A stretch of 64,000 nt of DNA, from the NCBI GenBank assembly GCA_032164245.1, contig JAVMKO010000006.1, forward strand, positions 3,735,001 through 3,799,000. Direction: 5' to 3'. Within the stretch, counting starts at the first letter, position 1. Each line of letters begins with the position of its first letter. Shown piece by piece: positions 23,959-37,609 of the stretch. The translations under genes were made by a program, and so were the position numbers. The notes under the pieces were generated by a model. The model did no database searches and had not been told where the DNA came from. It saw only the letters and a list, made by a program, of their open reading frames with translations. The stretch comes from Sternotherus odoratus (taxonomy: Eukaryota; Chordata; Testudines; Kinosternidae).

Positions 23959-26900
23959 ACATCATGCAAATAATTTTAGGTGCCTCAATTTGTGGGTGTC
24001 TAATCTGAGAAATGAAAGGGGCTGATTTGTAGAGGACAGTATTCAGCAGTTTCTGAAGATCAAGGCTCTTTCTAAAGGGCCTTGGGAACCAAATGTTGCC
24101 AGTACTATTTGAAAATGTTGCTGTCTACTGTTATAACCGAGGGACACTTACAGCGTTATTTATCATGAACCTGAACGTGACATGTACACATTTGAGAGGG
24201 ATCTGAGTTTAGGAATTATTATGAATTAGAGACATCAATTTAGAAAACAAACAGTGTAATAGGTATTTATTCATATAACTTCACAATGTTCTTAGCAGAC
24301 TCTTTGTATAATAAAAAAAATAATAAAACAGATCTGCATATGCAATCAGCTAATAAGAAATTATTATGATTCCACAAGTAATTGCTAGCAGTCTGCTGTG
24401 GTTCAAAAATAGCCATTTCCTAATTAATATATTGTAAAAATTCTGCAAAGTAGTTCAACAGCAGCTATTCACGACTAATTAAACATCATTAAAATACACT
24501 TGACAAGAAAATATAAATCTTCTTTGGTTTAACCTCATTTGAATCTTCCATTTTCATTCAAGCAAGCATGAATATTTAATCTTAATTTCTTAATTTTCGC
24601 CAGCAAGGTTGTCAGTCTAAAGTAGCCATGCATTTTAATGTTTCCACTGTAAAAGTTTTATACCTTTGGACACAGATAGCGAGCATACACAAGCAAAAAC
24701 TCAACTAAAAGTCCCAGTGGTGATAGTTATGAAATGACAATCAGTACATTCAGATTAACATGCTCACAATTTTTACCTTTCAAAAAAAGGCCATATTTTT
24801 TAACAAGATCTTCCAAATAATCCCAAAACAAAAATAGGTATAAAAAAGGAAAACAATCTTCCTGCTTTAACACTTCCAATTCTGTCAAATGTCAATTGGA
24901 TTATAACCACCATAGGAAAAACGTGCACTAAGAGTCAACCGATGGTCTGGAGCCATCACTACAATTCTGGAGAAGGATGTGCATGCACAGATCTGATTGA
25001 CAAGAGAATTAAACACAGTGGATTGCATCGATGCACCCGATGGAGATCAGGACACCACTGGGCTAAGCACTGTACATAGACCTAATAAATCAGAACCTGC
25101 CCCAAAGGATTTCCAATCCAACATTCAAGAGATTTTCCCATTTCTCACACATGAAGGAGGAATGAATTCTCTGGACAAAAGAGCCAGACCACTCTTGCAT
25201 TCAGTAGAAGTAACTCTTCCCAAAGAGCTCCTGTTCTGCTCTTGTCTAAGGTGAGGTGTCCACTATATTTAATACATACTAAGGAAAGAGAGAGGATGAG
25301 AGCTGAAAAAAGACCTGTACACCCAATTTTTGGTTAAAGTTCAGAGAAATCCAAATGACTTCAAATAAATGACTTCTTGTGATCCTAGGTAGTACTGTTT
25401 ATAATCTCACTGTATGGAAAGAAACATCTGAGATGACCCTAAATCGTGCAGACACTCATTGACTTCAATGGACATTGGACCAGGTCTTGAGTCATTTTTT
25501 AAACAAATCTTCTCTCCCGAAGCAGCACAGAACTTTTCCCATCATTTTCTCTTCTTGTTTTGCTTATTGACTTTTTTCTCTTTCACTTGACACACTTCAT
25601 TTTTCTTTTGACAAAGAAATTAGGCAACAATATTGAAGGGACAATTTTCCAAAGTTACAAGAAGAAACTGGGCACCGAACACATCTGTGCCTTTCATAAT
25701 TGCCCCCTGAAAAATTATCTTACAGACATGGCCTCAGAACATCCTAGCTGGATGTTTCTACTGGACTTAAACTGAAAAGCCCACATTTAGTGTAAGCTAG
25801 CATTCTAAGACATTATGAACTTTACAGTCATTTTCAGCTGGCTGACATTACTGCTGAAAAAAAGAATGGATTTCAGTCGTTCTAGAAAACTGGTTGTATT
25901 TTGCCACCCTGGCAGCACCTGGAAAGCTACTTGCTGTGTGGGTGCCCAAAAGGAAAAGGAAATTCAATGGCTAATGAAAGTTTCTTCTTCTTCTTCGTGT
26001 ACGCGCAACATGCGTCAGGTGGCACATGACCAGGATTCATCACCGAATTTGACCCGCTGGTTGGATCATTAGCTTCCTGGGCAGGGGACGGGTACTGATG
26101 GGGAGTATGACGTGAACCCATGCCCCCCATAAAGGGTCCACACAAGCAGTCAGACAGAGATGTTTAAACTATCTGTTCTGTCTCTGCTCTTCGTTTCTTT
26201 TTCTTTTACTCCTAAAGTTCCTCTGTCTTTGTCTCTCAGCTATTTCTTGTAACTGTGGTAACTGATTTGAATGGAGAGTTCATCAGGTAAGTTGACAGGT
26301 TCATACACCTGAACTTTCAATTTGCTTTAGTGAGTTTATCAAAATAAACTCCCTTAAGAATAAAGTAACAACATCAGGTCAATTTTACGAGGCAAGTAAC
26401 AGGATTGGTTCCCATGTGATCTAATTTTTTGGCTAGCTAAAATGTTGGCCCATTATCACAACAGCGCCTACTGACCTTGGTTTGTGTAGCCGAAGGGCAG
26501 AAATTCAACAGGCTTATTACAAAGAGCAGATTTCAGAAGTCTGCTCTGAGCCTTCTATGTCTCTGTAGAACACCACATGGAATTCTGCAATTGTGTTTCT
26601 TAAATTCTGCAACACTAACTGGTTGGAAACAACAGAAACTCAATGATCCTGCACCCTGTTTTTTAAGTCAACAAAATAAATCAGTTGTAGCTTTAATGCC
26701 CTGGGTCAACTTCTGTCTTTGGATCTATTTACACGGCTCCTATTGACATCAGTAGTCCCACTGTCTCTCTCTCTCTGAAAACTCACCTCACCACTACCAA
26801 TCAAATGCTAGATGCTCAGACTCCTCCAGCTGAGGTTGTTCAAAAATAAGGCCCAAGTTAAAATCTGTGACTATCCTCAGAATACAGAGCACTCAGAGGT

Positions 26901-27517
26901 CTTCCCAGTGCTAATATTGCACTAGAGACACTCCCAGCACATGGGAAAGTGCCCAACACGTGGCATTAAAAGTATGTATGTGCCTCTCTATGTAATCTAT
27001 GCACATCAGACCACAAGATAGTGAGTGCTGTATTCTGTTGTGAGATCCAGAACACGTGAAAATTCTGTATCTGCATCCTCCTCCTTCACAGAAAATAAAT
27101 TCTGTAGGGCATTCTTCATTTGCAAAGTCACAGAAAACAGAAGACTTCTGATAGCAGGAGGCAGCTTTTTGCACTCCAACTCTCTGCACTGCCTGATCTT
27201 TCAAAGTACTACGTCTTAGCAAGGGAATCATTAAAGTGTCCGTGCTGGTTTTATTATACACGTCATCATCCTTTGATCACACTCACTACAGGAGGGATTT
27301 TGATTGACCGATGGGATGTTGTCAGGGTGGAAATGGACGCTCAGTATGTTTATTACTAATTGAGAGACCCAATGTGCAGTAAATGAGCACAAGGACTTGT
27401 GTGTGCTGCATCTTTCAGGCTTGCGACTCATTCTGTTAAAATTTTCAATAGTTCAGTATTTTTGTCCACTGGGGGAGGAAGTGAGACCCTTCTGGACTGT
27501 ACTTGTCATTAGTAGGT

Positions 27518-27672
27518 TACAGAGTGGTAGCCATGTTAGTCTGTATCAGCAAAAACAATGGGGAGTCCTTGTGGCACCTTAGAGACTAATGCATCTGATG
27601 AAGTGGCTTTTAGCCCATGAAAGCTTATGTCTGAATAAATGTGTTAGTCTCTAAGGAACCACAAGTACTCCT
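27518..27672. mobile_element. Penelope-like terminus pair, shortened
   Basis: A minus piece 'ggtagccatgttagtctgta ... ggcaccttagagactaa' (27527-27589) is followed by a plus piece that starts 'gcatctgatgaagtggc' and ends 'ttagtctctaaggaaccac'. This subfamily keeps the CTGATGA form of the module. The junction is at about 27590. Confidence 0.8.
27591..27630 (+). ncRNA. Hammerhead-like module with CUGAUGA box
   Basis: This has the same layout as 23830-23869 but with the canonical CUGAUGA box after GCAU. Stem II is weaker (GUGGCU against AGCCCAU) and stem I ends AUGU. The extra A between CUGAUGA and stem II is again present. Confidence 0.4.
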
Positions 27673-28002
27673 CGTTCTTCTGGAGGCGATACTGAATGTC
27701 TAGAGGGACTGGCTGGGGCCAGTTGTGACTGTGAACTCTTTTGGAGTAGTATTTGAGGTTTGCTGTCTCACCGACCTATGGGAGCCCCCACTGCTCTTTG
27801 ATTGACGGATGATGCTGGAGTCACAGAGAGTGACACCATTTTCTGTTGACAGTGGCCAGCAGGCTGCAGCTGCACCTCTGAGACGTGGACCTTGCCAGGG
27901 TGACTCTCACCTTTGCACACGCAGATTCAATCACCGCAATGCAGTGTACCCGGGGCTATGCAGGAGAAGCAGCCACCAAAGTGAGCTTGGGTGAAATCAG
28001 CC

Positions 28003-28688
28003 TGTAGTGGGGTGACTGCCCCACTCCAGTGGAGAAGGGCTTGAAACAGCCCAGGGAGGGGTTGTGGCCGGGAGCCAGGAAAAGCCCAGCTAGAGTGGGA
28101 AGCAGGCTCAGCTGGGTGGCCACGCCCCAAACACTCTCAGGCCTGTATAAAGGCTGAGAGGCAGGGGCCTAAGAGAGTCAGTCTCCTCTGTCTCCAGAGG
28201 AAGACAGGCCTAGCTGTGGGGAGCCTGAACAAGGTACCTGGATTGGGGGAGGGCTGGGGAAGCTCTAGCCTGAGAGCCCCAGGCTGTAGGGCCTAGCAGA
28301 AGGCCCGACCCAGGGTACTGGGGCTGCAGGGGGGCAGCCCAGGGCTAGAATTAGAAGCAGCAGGCCCACCCCCCCTTGCCGGTGATGAGAGGCCATGATA
28401 CTGCAGTCTGCCCCAGTGAGCGGGGGCAAGTGGTGACTGGCAGTGGCCAAGTCTGAGGCAAGGTGGGGATAGTGGGTGGAGGGTTCCCTGGGGAGGGGAG
28501 ACCCTTAGACTTGAGGGGGTTCTGCAGGGGTGCAGCACCCCTAGCTAGAGGGCACCGGGGTCCGGGAGGGACACGGGGCCGGAGTAGGAGCGGGACATCA
28601 GCCGGCAGAGGGCGCTCCAGAGGCTGAAGAGCTAATTCCCGATCGACCAGCAGGAGACGCTGCCGGGGTGAGTGTCCGCTCGCTTACA
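28003..28688 (+). mobile_element. Solo LTR, GC-rich, with TATA box
   Basis: It is 686 bp. It starts TGTAGTGGGGTGACTG, ends CTCGCTTACA, and is flanked by the duplication CAGCC (27998-28002 and 28689-28693). A TATAAAGG box at 28146-28153 gives the plus orientation. It is strongly GC-rich against the AT-rich intron. Open frames on the minus strand here are artefacts of composition. Confidence 0.88.
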
Positions 28689-28824
28689 CAGCCGTTTTGC
28701 TCATCAGAACGGTGCACCTGGCTTGCTTCCCGACATGACTCAGGGGGTTGGCGATGCTTAGCAAAGCACTAAACACCGGGCCAAGCATGATGAAGGTAGG
28801 CTCCAGCTGGGAGCCCCACATGGG

Positions 28825-29022
28825 GCTGACGGCCAAGAGGTGATGTCAATACTGCAGTGTCTACATGGACAATGCATCACCCTAATGACATCAACCTCAG
28901 CCCCACGCCTCTCGTGGAGGTGGAGTTATGAAGTCAAAGTAGTGGGTGGAGTGTAGACTCTTATAAAGTTAGGTCGACATAAGTGGCCTTTTGTCAGCCC
29001 AACTCCATAGTGTAGACCAGAC
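28825..29022. mobile_element. MITE with 'gtctaca' ends
   Basis: It contains 'agtgtctacatggacaatgc', 'ggaggtggagttatgaagtc', 'ggagtgtagactcttataaa' and 'atagtgtagaccagac'. The outer wording is inverted ('gtctaca' against 'tgtagac'). The limits are approximate. Confidence 0.5.
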
Positions 29023-29974
29023 CTTTCCTCCTTCTCTGATGGAAATGCCACTGCACCTAGCAATGAGGCTGCTCTGTGAAGTCGGTTCAAATAGCTGTAA
29101 GGCACCCACGTGCGAAGGCAATGGGATTATTTCTAAGTGGGAAAACAAACAAATATCGAAACAAACAGCCTGATTTGTATCATTATGAAAGAAACCGAGT
29201 CTGAAGGAACTGTGATTTCATCACTCGGTAATGAAAAAAGCCACACAGCTAATATGAGAGCTTCTGAGAGACTTATTGTAGTGCCAAAGGCTCAACCTTG
29301 TATCAGCTTTATGCTTGAGTTGTTATTATTAAAATTACTGTAATTTGATTTAAATTACCTAGCAGTTCGAATGTCTCATCTTTCTGCCTCCCAGATTGTG
29401 CCTTTTGTATCTCTCTGATTTTCTCCACTTTGTAGCAGACAAGGAAACACACAAAAAAACCACTCCTCATAATTCCAGAGAGTGAGAGCCCACATTGCTG
29501 TGGTGATATTTCAGGAGAGAAAATCCAGGAAAATATGTATTGGCAAGATCAACAGCTAAAGCAAATCAGAAATACCTAGCAATTCGAAGGGCTGCAGATG
29601 AAAGTGTGGTAAAGCAGCCGTGGATTATATAATACAGATTGGGTAAAAGCAATCAGTAGATCAGTCACATCAGTTACGGCACTACTGGAAAGTGCTAAAG
29701 TGATGACATAGAATGGAACAGAATAGAGAGTATCCTGCATCTTCCAGAAATCTAGAACATGTGTCCCAAAAGTCCTGCTAGGAGAGCTGTTTACAGTCAT
29801 TTGATGATTGATTAGACTAATGAAGAAGACTGCAACATCACTGACCCTTTCCTGGGAGATGGCAGAGTTATTATAAACGGTGGAGAACAGAAGGAAGAAT
29901 TCTGTCACAAAGAGGGTACACATTTTGGAGCTAAGTTAATTTGTTACCGACCAAGAGTTTAGCAAATAATAAAA

Positions 29975-30050
29975 GTAGGGAAGTCAATTAATTGCAGTTA
30001 ACTCACATGATTAACTAAAAAATTAATCCCGATTAATCGCGCTGTTAAAT
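29975..30050. repeat. Inverted 'TTAATCGCG' type repeat
   Basis: 'aattaattgcagttaactca' and 'ccgattaatcgcgctgttaa' belong to a short AT-rich palindromic family that I recognise from other vertebrates. No target duplication could be fixed. Confidence 0.4.
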
Positions 30051-30072
30051 ACTGCATTCCTATAAGATTTAG

Positions 30073-30475
30073 TTCTGCTCTACACACCAAATGTAGGTAG
30101 ACATAGATACAGTGCTCAGTTGAAAAATCAACACCACCAAGCATTGCAGTTATGTCAACCTAACTGTCAGTATAGACAGAACTAGGTCAATAAAGGAATG
30201 CTTCTGTTGACCTACCTATCTGTCATACCCGGAGGTGGCATCTACCCTGTTTCCCCGAAAGTAAGACATCCCCCGGAAATAAGACGTACTTCCAGTTTTG
30301 CCTCTCGCTGTAATATAATGTAATGTAATTTTGGGAGTAAAAATTAATATAAGACACTGTCTTATTTTCGGGGAAACACTGTATAGCAATGGGAAAACCC
30401 CTTTCGTTGCTGCAGGTTGCATCTGCACTATGGAGATGTAGCTATGCCATTACTGTCCCCATAGTGTAGACATAG
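30073..30475. mobile_element. MITE hosting a second MITE
   Basis: The outer element runs from 'tctacacaccaaatgtaggt' to 'catagtgtagacatagc', with inverted 'tctaca/tgtaga' ends, and holds 'ttatgtcaacctaactgtca'. It is interrupted by the element at 30245-30381. Confidence 0.45.
30245..30381. mobile_element. Short TA-target MITE (Tc1/mariner-like)
   Basis: It is 137 bp between TA dinucleotides (30243-30244 and 30382-30383). The inverted ends are 24 bp: left CCCTGTTTCCCCGAAAGTAA, right reverse-complemented CAGTGTTTCCCCGAAAATAA. The phrase 'ggaaataagac' repeats inside the left end. There is no coding sequence. Confidence 0.75.
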
Positions 30476-33436
30476 CTGGACTGGAAGACAAGAGTGACTT
30501 TAATTTGCCAGGTTCTCAACTGGCCTGTCCAACCGTTGGGACCCCAGCCTTTTCACATCCTCTTTCTCAATTTTGCTAAACAATTTTCCAGGAACGAGAA
30601 TCCTTTGAGAATTCATTAGCATTAGAATCCCTCTTTACTATGAGGATGAAGGGGGCAGAGGGGTGAGGAGGAAGAGAAGATTCTATTCAGTCCAATCGTA
30701 CGGTGACATTGCCAGTAAAAGACACTAACTCATTAGCACATAGACAGCAAATCAATACTAATTAGCCAAAGCAGATCATTCAGCAACTGAAATCTACATT
30801 TTCCCATGTTACATTTCATTCTGCAAAAATTACAGTGTGGAAAATCCTAACTCAACTGAAGTCAATGGGAATTTGGCTGTTCACATCAATGGATCTAGGA
30901 TTTCAACCTCCTGCTAAAAAAAGAAAAGAAAAGAAAAAATTGTATGGTTTTAGAAATGCAAAAGGGAATTACATGGAGTTTGTTTGTACATAGTCTTTCT
31001 GCAGGTCTAACCATTAGGGTTGACTATATGGAAAGAGTTGCACCTTCAGGGGGCGGAAATGGAAAGATAACTAATCTGTCCCCGATACCGAAAACCCCAC
31101 CTCTGTTACCTCTGTCTAATTTCCTTGGTTGGGTGAATCAAGGAATGCCAGAACCTTCCATTTCAGCCAAGAAATGGGAAATAAATACCAAAAACCAGTC
31201 TTCGTCTCAGTTCGTTTTAAAACATCAAATATGATGACCATTCCCTTTAACTTAACTTAACTCAGTTTGTAATTTTAAAGTGCTGTCTACGTTCTTTAAT
31301 TAACATTTATGAGTTGGGTTTTTTTTAAAGTATTGCAAGATCCAAATACCGCCTTAAAAAAATAAAAGCCAGCATTATACTTGTGGTGGTTTGACTGGTC
31401 AATTCCCAAATTACTGATGTAATCATACAAGGGTTTTTTGGTTGATGTGTTTTTAACACATCTGTTTAACTGATGCATTTGGAATGACAAGCAGTGGGAA
31501 GTGTATAACCTGGGCAGAGCTTGGAAGCAACCAGTGCATGCTCAAGCGCTGTATTGGCACCTCTTTTAATCTGCTGACTCGTTATCCAGAATCTCAGCTT
31601 TTGCTTACAAGAAACCTAAACAAGCAAACCCAAACTGAGTCTCTAGCTGACGTGTGCTAAGAAAGCACAAGCAAGGGAACGGAGCATGTAAGTGATGCAG
31701 AGATGAGTCTGCAGAAAAAACAGAACAATAAGTTGGAGAGGTATGAATTGCCCCCTACATGTTGGTGAGAGGTTAAAAAGAGATCCCTAGTGATGAGAAT
31801 TTAATTGTCACTGTGGTTATCTATTTCTTTCCTCATGGAAGCAGGAGGTGGAGGGTTACGGATCTACACGAGGGCTGGCCAAGTTGCCATCACATCTCAG
31901 ACTGAAGTGTAGGTATATCCAGAGTCTACTCAAGTTCTGTTTGCAATCTATTGCGTTGACTGAGCTAACCCGACTGAAAAGCCATGGCCAAGAGAACGCC
32001 CCTTTGTTTTGTATTTAGCAATTTGATATGCGAGCTGCACTGCAGATGAAGTCATTGTTTACTATAAGATTAGCATAAATGTCGTGATTAGCAATGAGCT
32101 TTTCTAAGATGTTTCAATCCACAATGAAGAAGGTCATCACTTGGTTCTGGGCGAATTTCGTTTACAATCTGGGCTGCCTGTACCTGTATGATGGCTCATT
32201 TAAAAAGCTAAATCCAGCACTGATACAGCACAGAAAATCATGATTGTATTGATAAAATCAGGTCATCACCAAATCACCCATGGCAGAAAACAGATGAGAA
32301 TTAGGTGTGGTTGAGCGCTTTTGATTGGAATCCAAGCCCCTTGCTGATCTTCACACTAACGAGAGGACTTAGAATAGGCTCTTCAGACTCCTCTATTGCC
32401 ATTCCACAGTGACTGATCTATTGCCTGGTCTAAGGAGGAAGATACTGTGGTTAACTGCATGTCTCTGGGGGTAGAGAAGGGCACATTTTAAATAGCACCC
32501 ACTGACACATATCTGAGATGCAACTTCTGATTCCATATTTACAGAGTAGGGGCCTGGTCAGACCTGGAGTCAAGCCAGGGAATCTTCTATAGGGAAGGAA
32601 AAGAAATATCTGTATGCAAAGAAGAAATGCAAGTTCCTTGAATATTTGGGTGGGGTTTTCAATGGAAAAAAAAGAGGGGCAGGTGCCCAAAACTCACTGA
32701 ATTTCACTCCTTTGGGATTACTTGAAAGTTCCAGCCCCTGAATTTTTTGGCCACTAGTGTAGCTGAATCAGTACAAACTTTTAGTGTAGACAAAAAGTGA
32801 CAGTGGTGCAACTCCTATTTTACTGGTGTAAGTTGTGTCTATATTGAGGCCCCTGTTGCTACACGCCTAAAACTCTCATGGACACCCGGCTCAACCATTT
32901 TCCTAAAGAAAACTCCTTCCTTACTCATCCCAGCAAGAACTGCATTACAGTTACATTACAGTGGAACAATTCTTTCTTTGATAAACCTAATCAAATGTAT
33001 GAGTCATGCAAGGTAGTGATGTACAAATTGGCTATAAGCAGCTGGTTTACTTCTAAACACTTCATAAAAATATAAGCACCATAAATTATTCCTCCTGGTA
33101 GGCCCAGATGCCTAATTGTTATAAGAGTTACTGTAGACTTGCTAAAGTAGCAAAGAAATGTCATCCCCTGAATCACAAATCACTATTTATCCTGGAGGAG
33201 CTTTTGGGCAACACATTTTTTGCTATGGCATTTTGGGAGGCTTTGTAAATTCAGTGTTGAACCATTACAGGGATAGACAGTATCTGGATGTACATAAGCA
33301 GCAGCAAGTTAGTGATAAAACTTCCAGGTAAACTGCTATTTGCTAGGAAATCTAGCTAATGAAACTGAACATTAGAAGATTATGTTTATCAGTTCAAAAA
33401 ATCTTCTATAGCTATTAGAGCACAACTTAAATTATT

Positions 33437-33457
33437 ACACACACACACACACACACA
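33437..33457. repeat. (AC)n microsatellite
   Basis: About ten AC units. Confidence 0.95.
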
Positions 33458-33596
33458 TTATGGGTACAATTTTCAAAAGCGCGTAAGTGCCCTAGGAGTT
33501 TAGATGCCATTTTCAAAAATAACTTTGATGTTTAGGAGCCTACATTTAATAGTAAGTAAAAATGGGACACCTAAGTCACTTATGAAAATGTGACCT

Positions 33597-34110
33597 TATA
33601 TTAGACTGGAGAGGTTTCAAAGAAGAGCTGTGAGAATGATTCAAGGATTACAACATGTTTTACAGGCTCAAGAAGATCAGTCCATTTAGCTTAATAAAGA
33701 TAAGGTTAAAGGGTCACTTGATCACAGTATGGAATTACCTATGCGTGGAATAGAAATTTGATAGATGTCTCTTCAATCTAGCAGAAAGAGGTGTAGCAAA
33801 TTGAAGCCAAACCATCTTAGATTAGAAATCAAGCTCAGATCTTTTTTTTGTTGTTGTTTTTTTTAAACAGAGAGGACTATTAACTATTGGAATAATGTAC
33901 CAAAGGTTATGGAGGATTCTCCCTCACAGGAAATCTATAAATCAAGATTGGGTGCTTTTCTAAAAGACATGCTCTAGTTCAGCCAGAGTTATTGGATCTG
34001 AAGCAGTAATTAATTCAGGGAAGCCCCATGGACTCTGTTATGCAGGAAGTTGGACAAGATGATCACAACGGTCCCTTTTGATCTTTAAAAAAAATCTATG
34101 ACTCACTGAA
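33597..34110 (+). mobile_element. CR1 LINE 3' end, sense
   Basis: It runs from 'agactggagaggtttcaaag' and 'gctgtgagaatgattcaagg' to the family tail 'gatgatcacaacggtccctt ttgatctt'. A T-rich insertion lies at 33842-33865. Confidence 0.82.
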
Positions 34111-34239
34111 GACTACAAAGGGAAGTTTGGTGGGACTGAAGAGGGAGTATCTGGGAGAGTGGTTCTTGGAAGTTCTGTAGACCTTGGTCCAACCAGCGCA
34201 TCTGAATCTATGTATTTGGAACAGATAAATGCCAATCTA

Positions 34240-34690
34240 TGGAGGTGTTAGCACTGTATCGGAGACATTAAAGAAAGTTTGATGAAGGTTATCCAGACCC
34301 CTGACCACAACACCATGTTTTTCCCCGACATGGGCACCAATAATACCCCCATGTATGCACCTGAGCCGATCAGTGGTGCCTACAGGGTTCTGGGAGTGAG
34401 GATAAAGAGTTCAGGCATGCTGATGGTGGTCTCTTCAGTTCTCCCAGTTAAAGGTAAGGGCCCAGGCAGGAAAACATGCAACATGGGGATAAATTCAAGG
34501 CTATGCAGATGGTGTTGACAGGAGGGCTTTGGCTTCCTCAACCTTCTGGGAAGGACTGTTGGGAAGAGATGGGTCCATCTGACCAAAAAAGGGGAAGTGT
34601 GTCCTGGGACACTGACTAACCAACCTCATGAGGAGAGTTTTAAGCTAGGTTCAAAGGACCAGGTGACCATATTCAGCTGAATTCAGGTTT
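34240..34690 (+). mobile_element. CR1 LINE ORF1 esterase fragment
   Basis: The translated piece MGTNNTPMYAPEPI, then RVLGVRIKSSGMLMVVSSVL, PVKGKGPGRKTCNMGINSRL and CRWC matches the SGNH-esterase domain of CR1 ORF1, which usually has HIGTND, SSxLPV and INSWLRxWC. After a stop it continues 'gggtccatctgaccaaaaaa' (the HLTKKG block). The catalytic GTND Asp is Asn here. It is a decayed fragment from the 5' half of a CR1, unrelated in position to the 3' tail just before it. Confidence 0.75.
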
Positions 34691-37609
34691 GGGACTCAAC
34701 ATTTGGAGGCACTCATCCTAGCTACCTTAGAACCATCACTCTAGTATCTGAGTGCACTCCATATACTTCAAGGAATCTCTGGCATGTCTCTGTTTTGGGG
34801 GTTAACTCTTTTTGGAGTAGCTGGGCATAATTTAGTGGATGACAGATTCAGTTTGACGTTTGGATGCATGACCCAATCCCCATAAGGTTGCACCAGCAAC
34901 CTGGGGCTTCAAACAGATCAGAGTTATGGTGAATGAAGGACCTTACATTGATTAGCCTGGAAAATAAAATCAAGACAGCTTCCTTAGAGGGCAGTAATTC
35001 CCCTTTACTCTTCTATTGTATAGGCACTAGCTGCAACTCCCTCTCAGGTAGTTTCAGCAACAGCAACCTAAAGATAGTTGAGCAAGGAGAAAAGTGCACT
35101 TCTGCCCAATCTGCACAGGCTTCCACTAATAAATAGAGGGAAACCCACCATCCCCCCAGAACTGATGGGGGAGTGCGTGGGCACATGCTAAGGGTGGGGA
35201 GAGAGAGGCGCATAAACCACAAAGCCAACTGCCATTCAACTTCCTTCTCCCTTGTCCTGCTGAGACTGTAACAATTGCTATGCAGAAGCCATCCTCCTCT
35301 GAGCAGCCCTTTAGAACGGGACTCTGCTGCCATTACAGCACTACTGTTGCAGAAATGAAGCGTAATAAGCAACACCAGATGCCTCTGGACCAGCAGAAGT
35401 GATACCACTTGGAGCACTAGCATTACCCATCGCAATTAGCATCCTCTCCTTTTTCTAATGCCAAGATTCGGCAAGGCTGAGTTTAGGAGCAGATTCCATC
35501 CACTTTGTTTTGAGTCACCATTTGAACCTGCTGGGAGTGGCCTGTGGGATTTTATATACTGTGTTGTATCACTGTCTCCTGGATTCTCACCATGCACTCT
35601 TCTGCAGAGAACAATTTTATGGCAGCCATTCTGGGGTCACACTAGCAACATGGCCAAACCATTGCAGATTGTGTTTTTGATGTCTGCAGTCACACATTGT
35701 CATTTCAGTCTTCGACAAATTGTGTCACCTCTTAGTCTATCTCGCCTTGTTCACACTGAGGATACAGGGCTGACACCTCATGTGTCCAATGTTTACAGCT
35801 TTTGCTACAGTTTGCCAGTACTCCTGTTTTGAAACTGTAAATTAATGTGGGTACAATGGGCATTGTATATAATCTGGTTTCAGCTTCCATTGACACTGAT
35901 TTAAGGCTCCAAAAGGTTTTATTTAACCATGCCAACATTCTGCTGACACCAGCTAGCTGCTTATCCATGCCATCTTCATTCCTCAGTTCACATCAAAAGA
36001 CAGGCATGTCCATACTCCAATCCCAATACCGCCACCACACAACTCCCTGCACCACCGCTAACCTCTATGTAAAGAGCTGTGTTTTAATTTGTGGATGAAA
36101 TGAGCTTATTTTAAGATTTTGTTTCTACTTCAATTAATTTTCTTGGAAGAGAAAAGAAAAAAAAATCAATGTGCATGGAAGTTCTATGCTTCAATCAAGA
36201 GTACGAGCTGATGTGTTATTTGGTGCCTTTTCTGAAGCTCCCCCTGCTTTGCCTTTGTTCATCTTGTTGATTTAAATGTTTCTATTTCAATGTGCCATAA
36301 TTAAAATGTTAGTGGTCAATATTTCCTTGAAAGGTGCTCAAGCAGTTTTAATTCATCTGTAATTGCTTTGTAGATTAAAACAATTTTTCATAAAGGCAAT
36401 GGAGCTCATTCTGCTGTTAGGTACTTCCGTGTAAATCCAAAGTACATCTGTTGAGGTGGATGGGAACACATCAGTCTACACCTTGTGTAAGGCTAGGGCA
36501 AATCTGGCCCAGTGCCTTCACAACCAGCACAGCTTCCCTGGGATGCTGATGAGTTTAAACAAAGATAAGCTAAATCATGGACTATGGATTTAGTTTGAAA
36601 TTTCCACTCTAGGAAGGAACTAATTCATATTTTTACTGAACTAACTGCAATACCACCAGCCTGTGGTGCAACTCTTTCTTCTTTTAATCAGAACCGTATT
36701 TTCAAAAGCTTACTATGAATATGCATGCCTAATAGCGGATGTATATCTGTTAAAGAATTAAACTCCACTATTTGACTAATACAACATTGAAATACTACAA
36801 CCACAGCTCCTCCAAATTAATCTTTTACGCTTTCCTTGCCTCCAACCATGCCACAGTTGGCTTTGAGATCTCCCCGCCACTAAACTGGGTCTTGGCTGGG
36901 CGACATTGAAAGGAAAAGGCGGAATGGTACAAAGGTAGACTCAGGAAGGGGCACTGTCCATATAAGTCAATACAGAACCCATGCTGACCTGCCGGAGGTA
37001 TCTTTCAGAAGAGAGGTAAAAACCGAGGTCCCCAACAGTATGTAAGGAAGAGCTGTTAAGGGTCAGATTCCAGTGTGGCCTAAATTCGGACTTGTGTTCA
37101 TGTTATCATCTGTATTGCAGCTGTACAAGCCAGCCCACAAGACCCCATCAGCTCATGGGCAATACAGGATTTTTATCGTGAGAGTTTCTTTTAGATTTTG
37201 TGGACCTGAAAGGTGCATGCAGGCACACACATTTGAAACTCAAAGAGTTACCCAAAATGGCTAGACATTTAAAAAAGGTAGTCAAAAGCCCATGTGCTGG
37301 CCAAATCTTAGCTGCATGCAACTGGAAAGAGTGGGAGCTATTAGGATTTGTACTGTATGTTTAAATTCTGAACTAAATATTGTTAGATTCACTTGTGAGA
37401 AATGCCCATAGCATGCGGGTCAGGTGCTAGATACATGAAACGAGCAATGGAGATTCTAACAGTTCTTTCACGACAGCAGCCCTACTGGTCAACCTGAGAA
37501 CATCTTGTACATCTAGAAAATTTTACTCTGCCTGAAACATCAGTGCTTACTGTGGAGGGTGATTGGAAGTTTAAGATAAAGTTAGCTAACATGCATAAAG
37601 TTATATGCT

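Noticed and set aside
27809..28538. Short frames around 28 kb
   Set aside because: They overlap or lie inside the GC-rich solo LTR, and no known protein is recognised.
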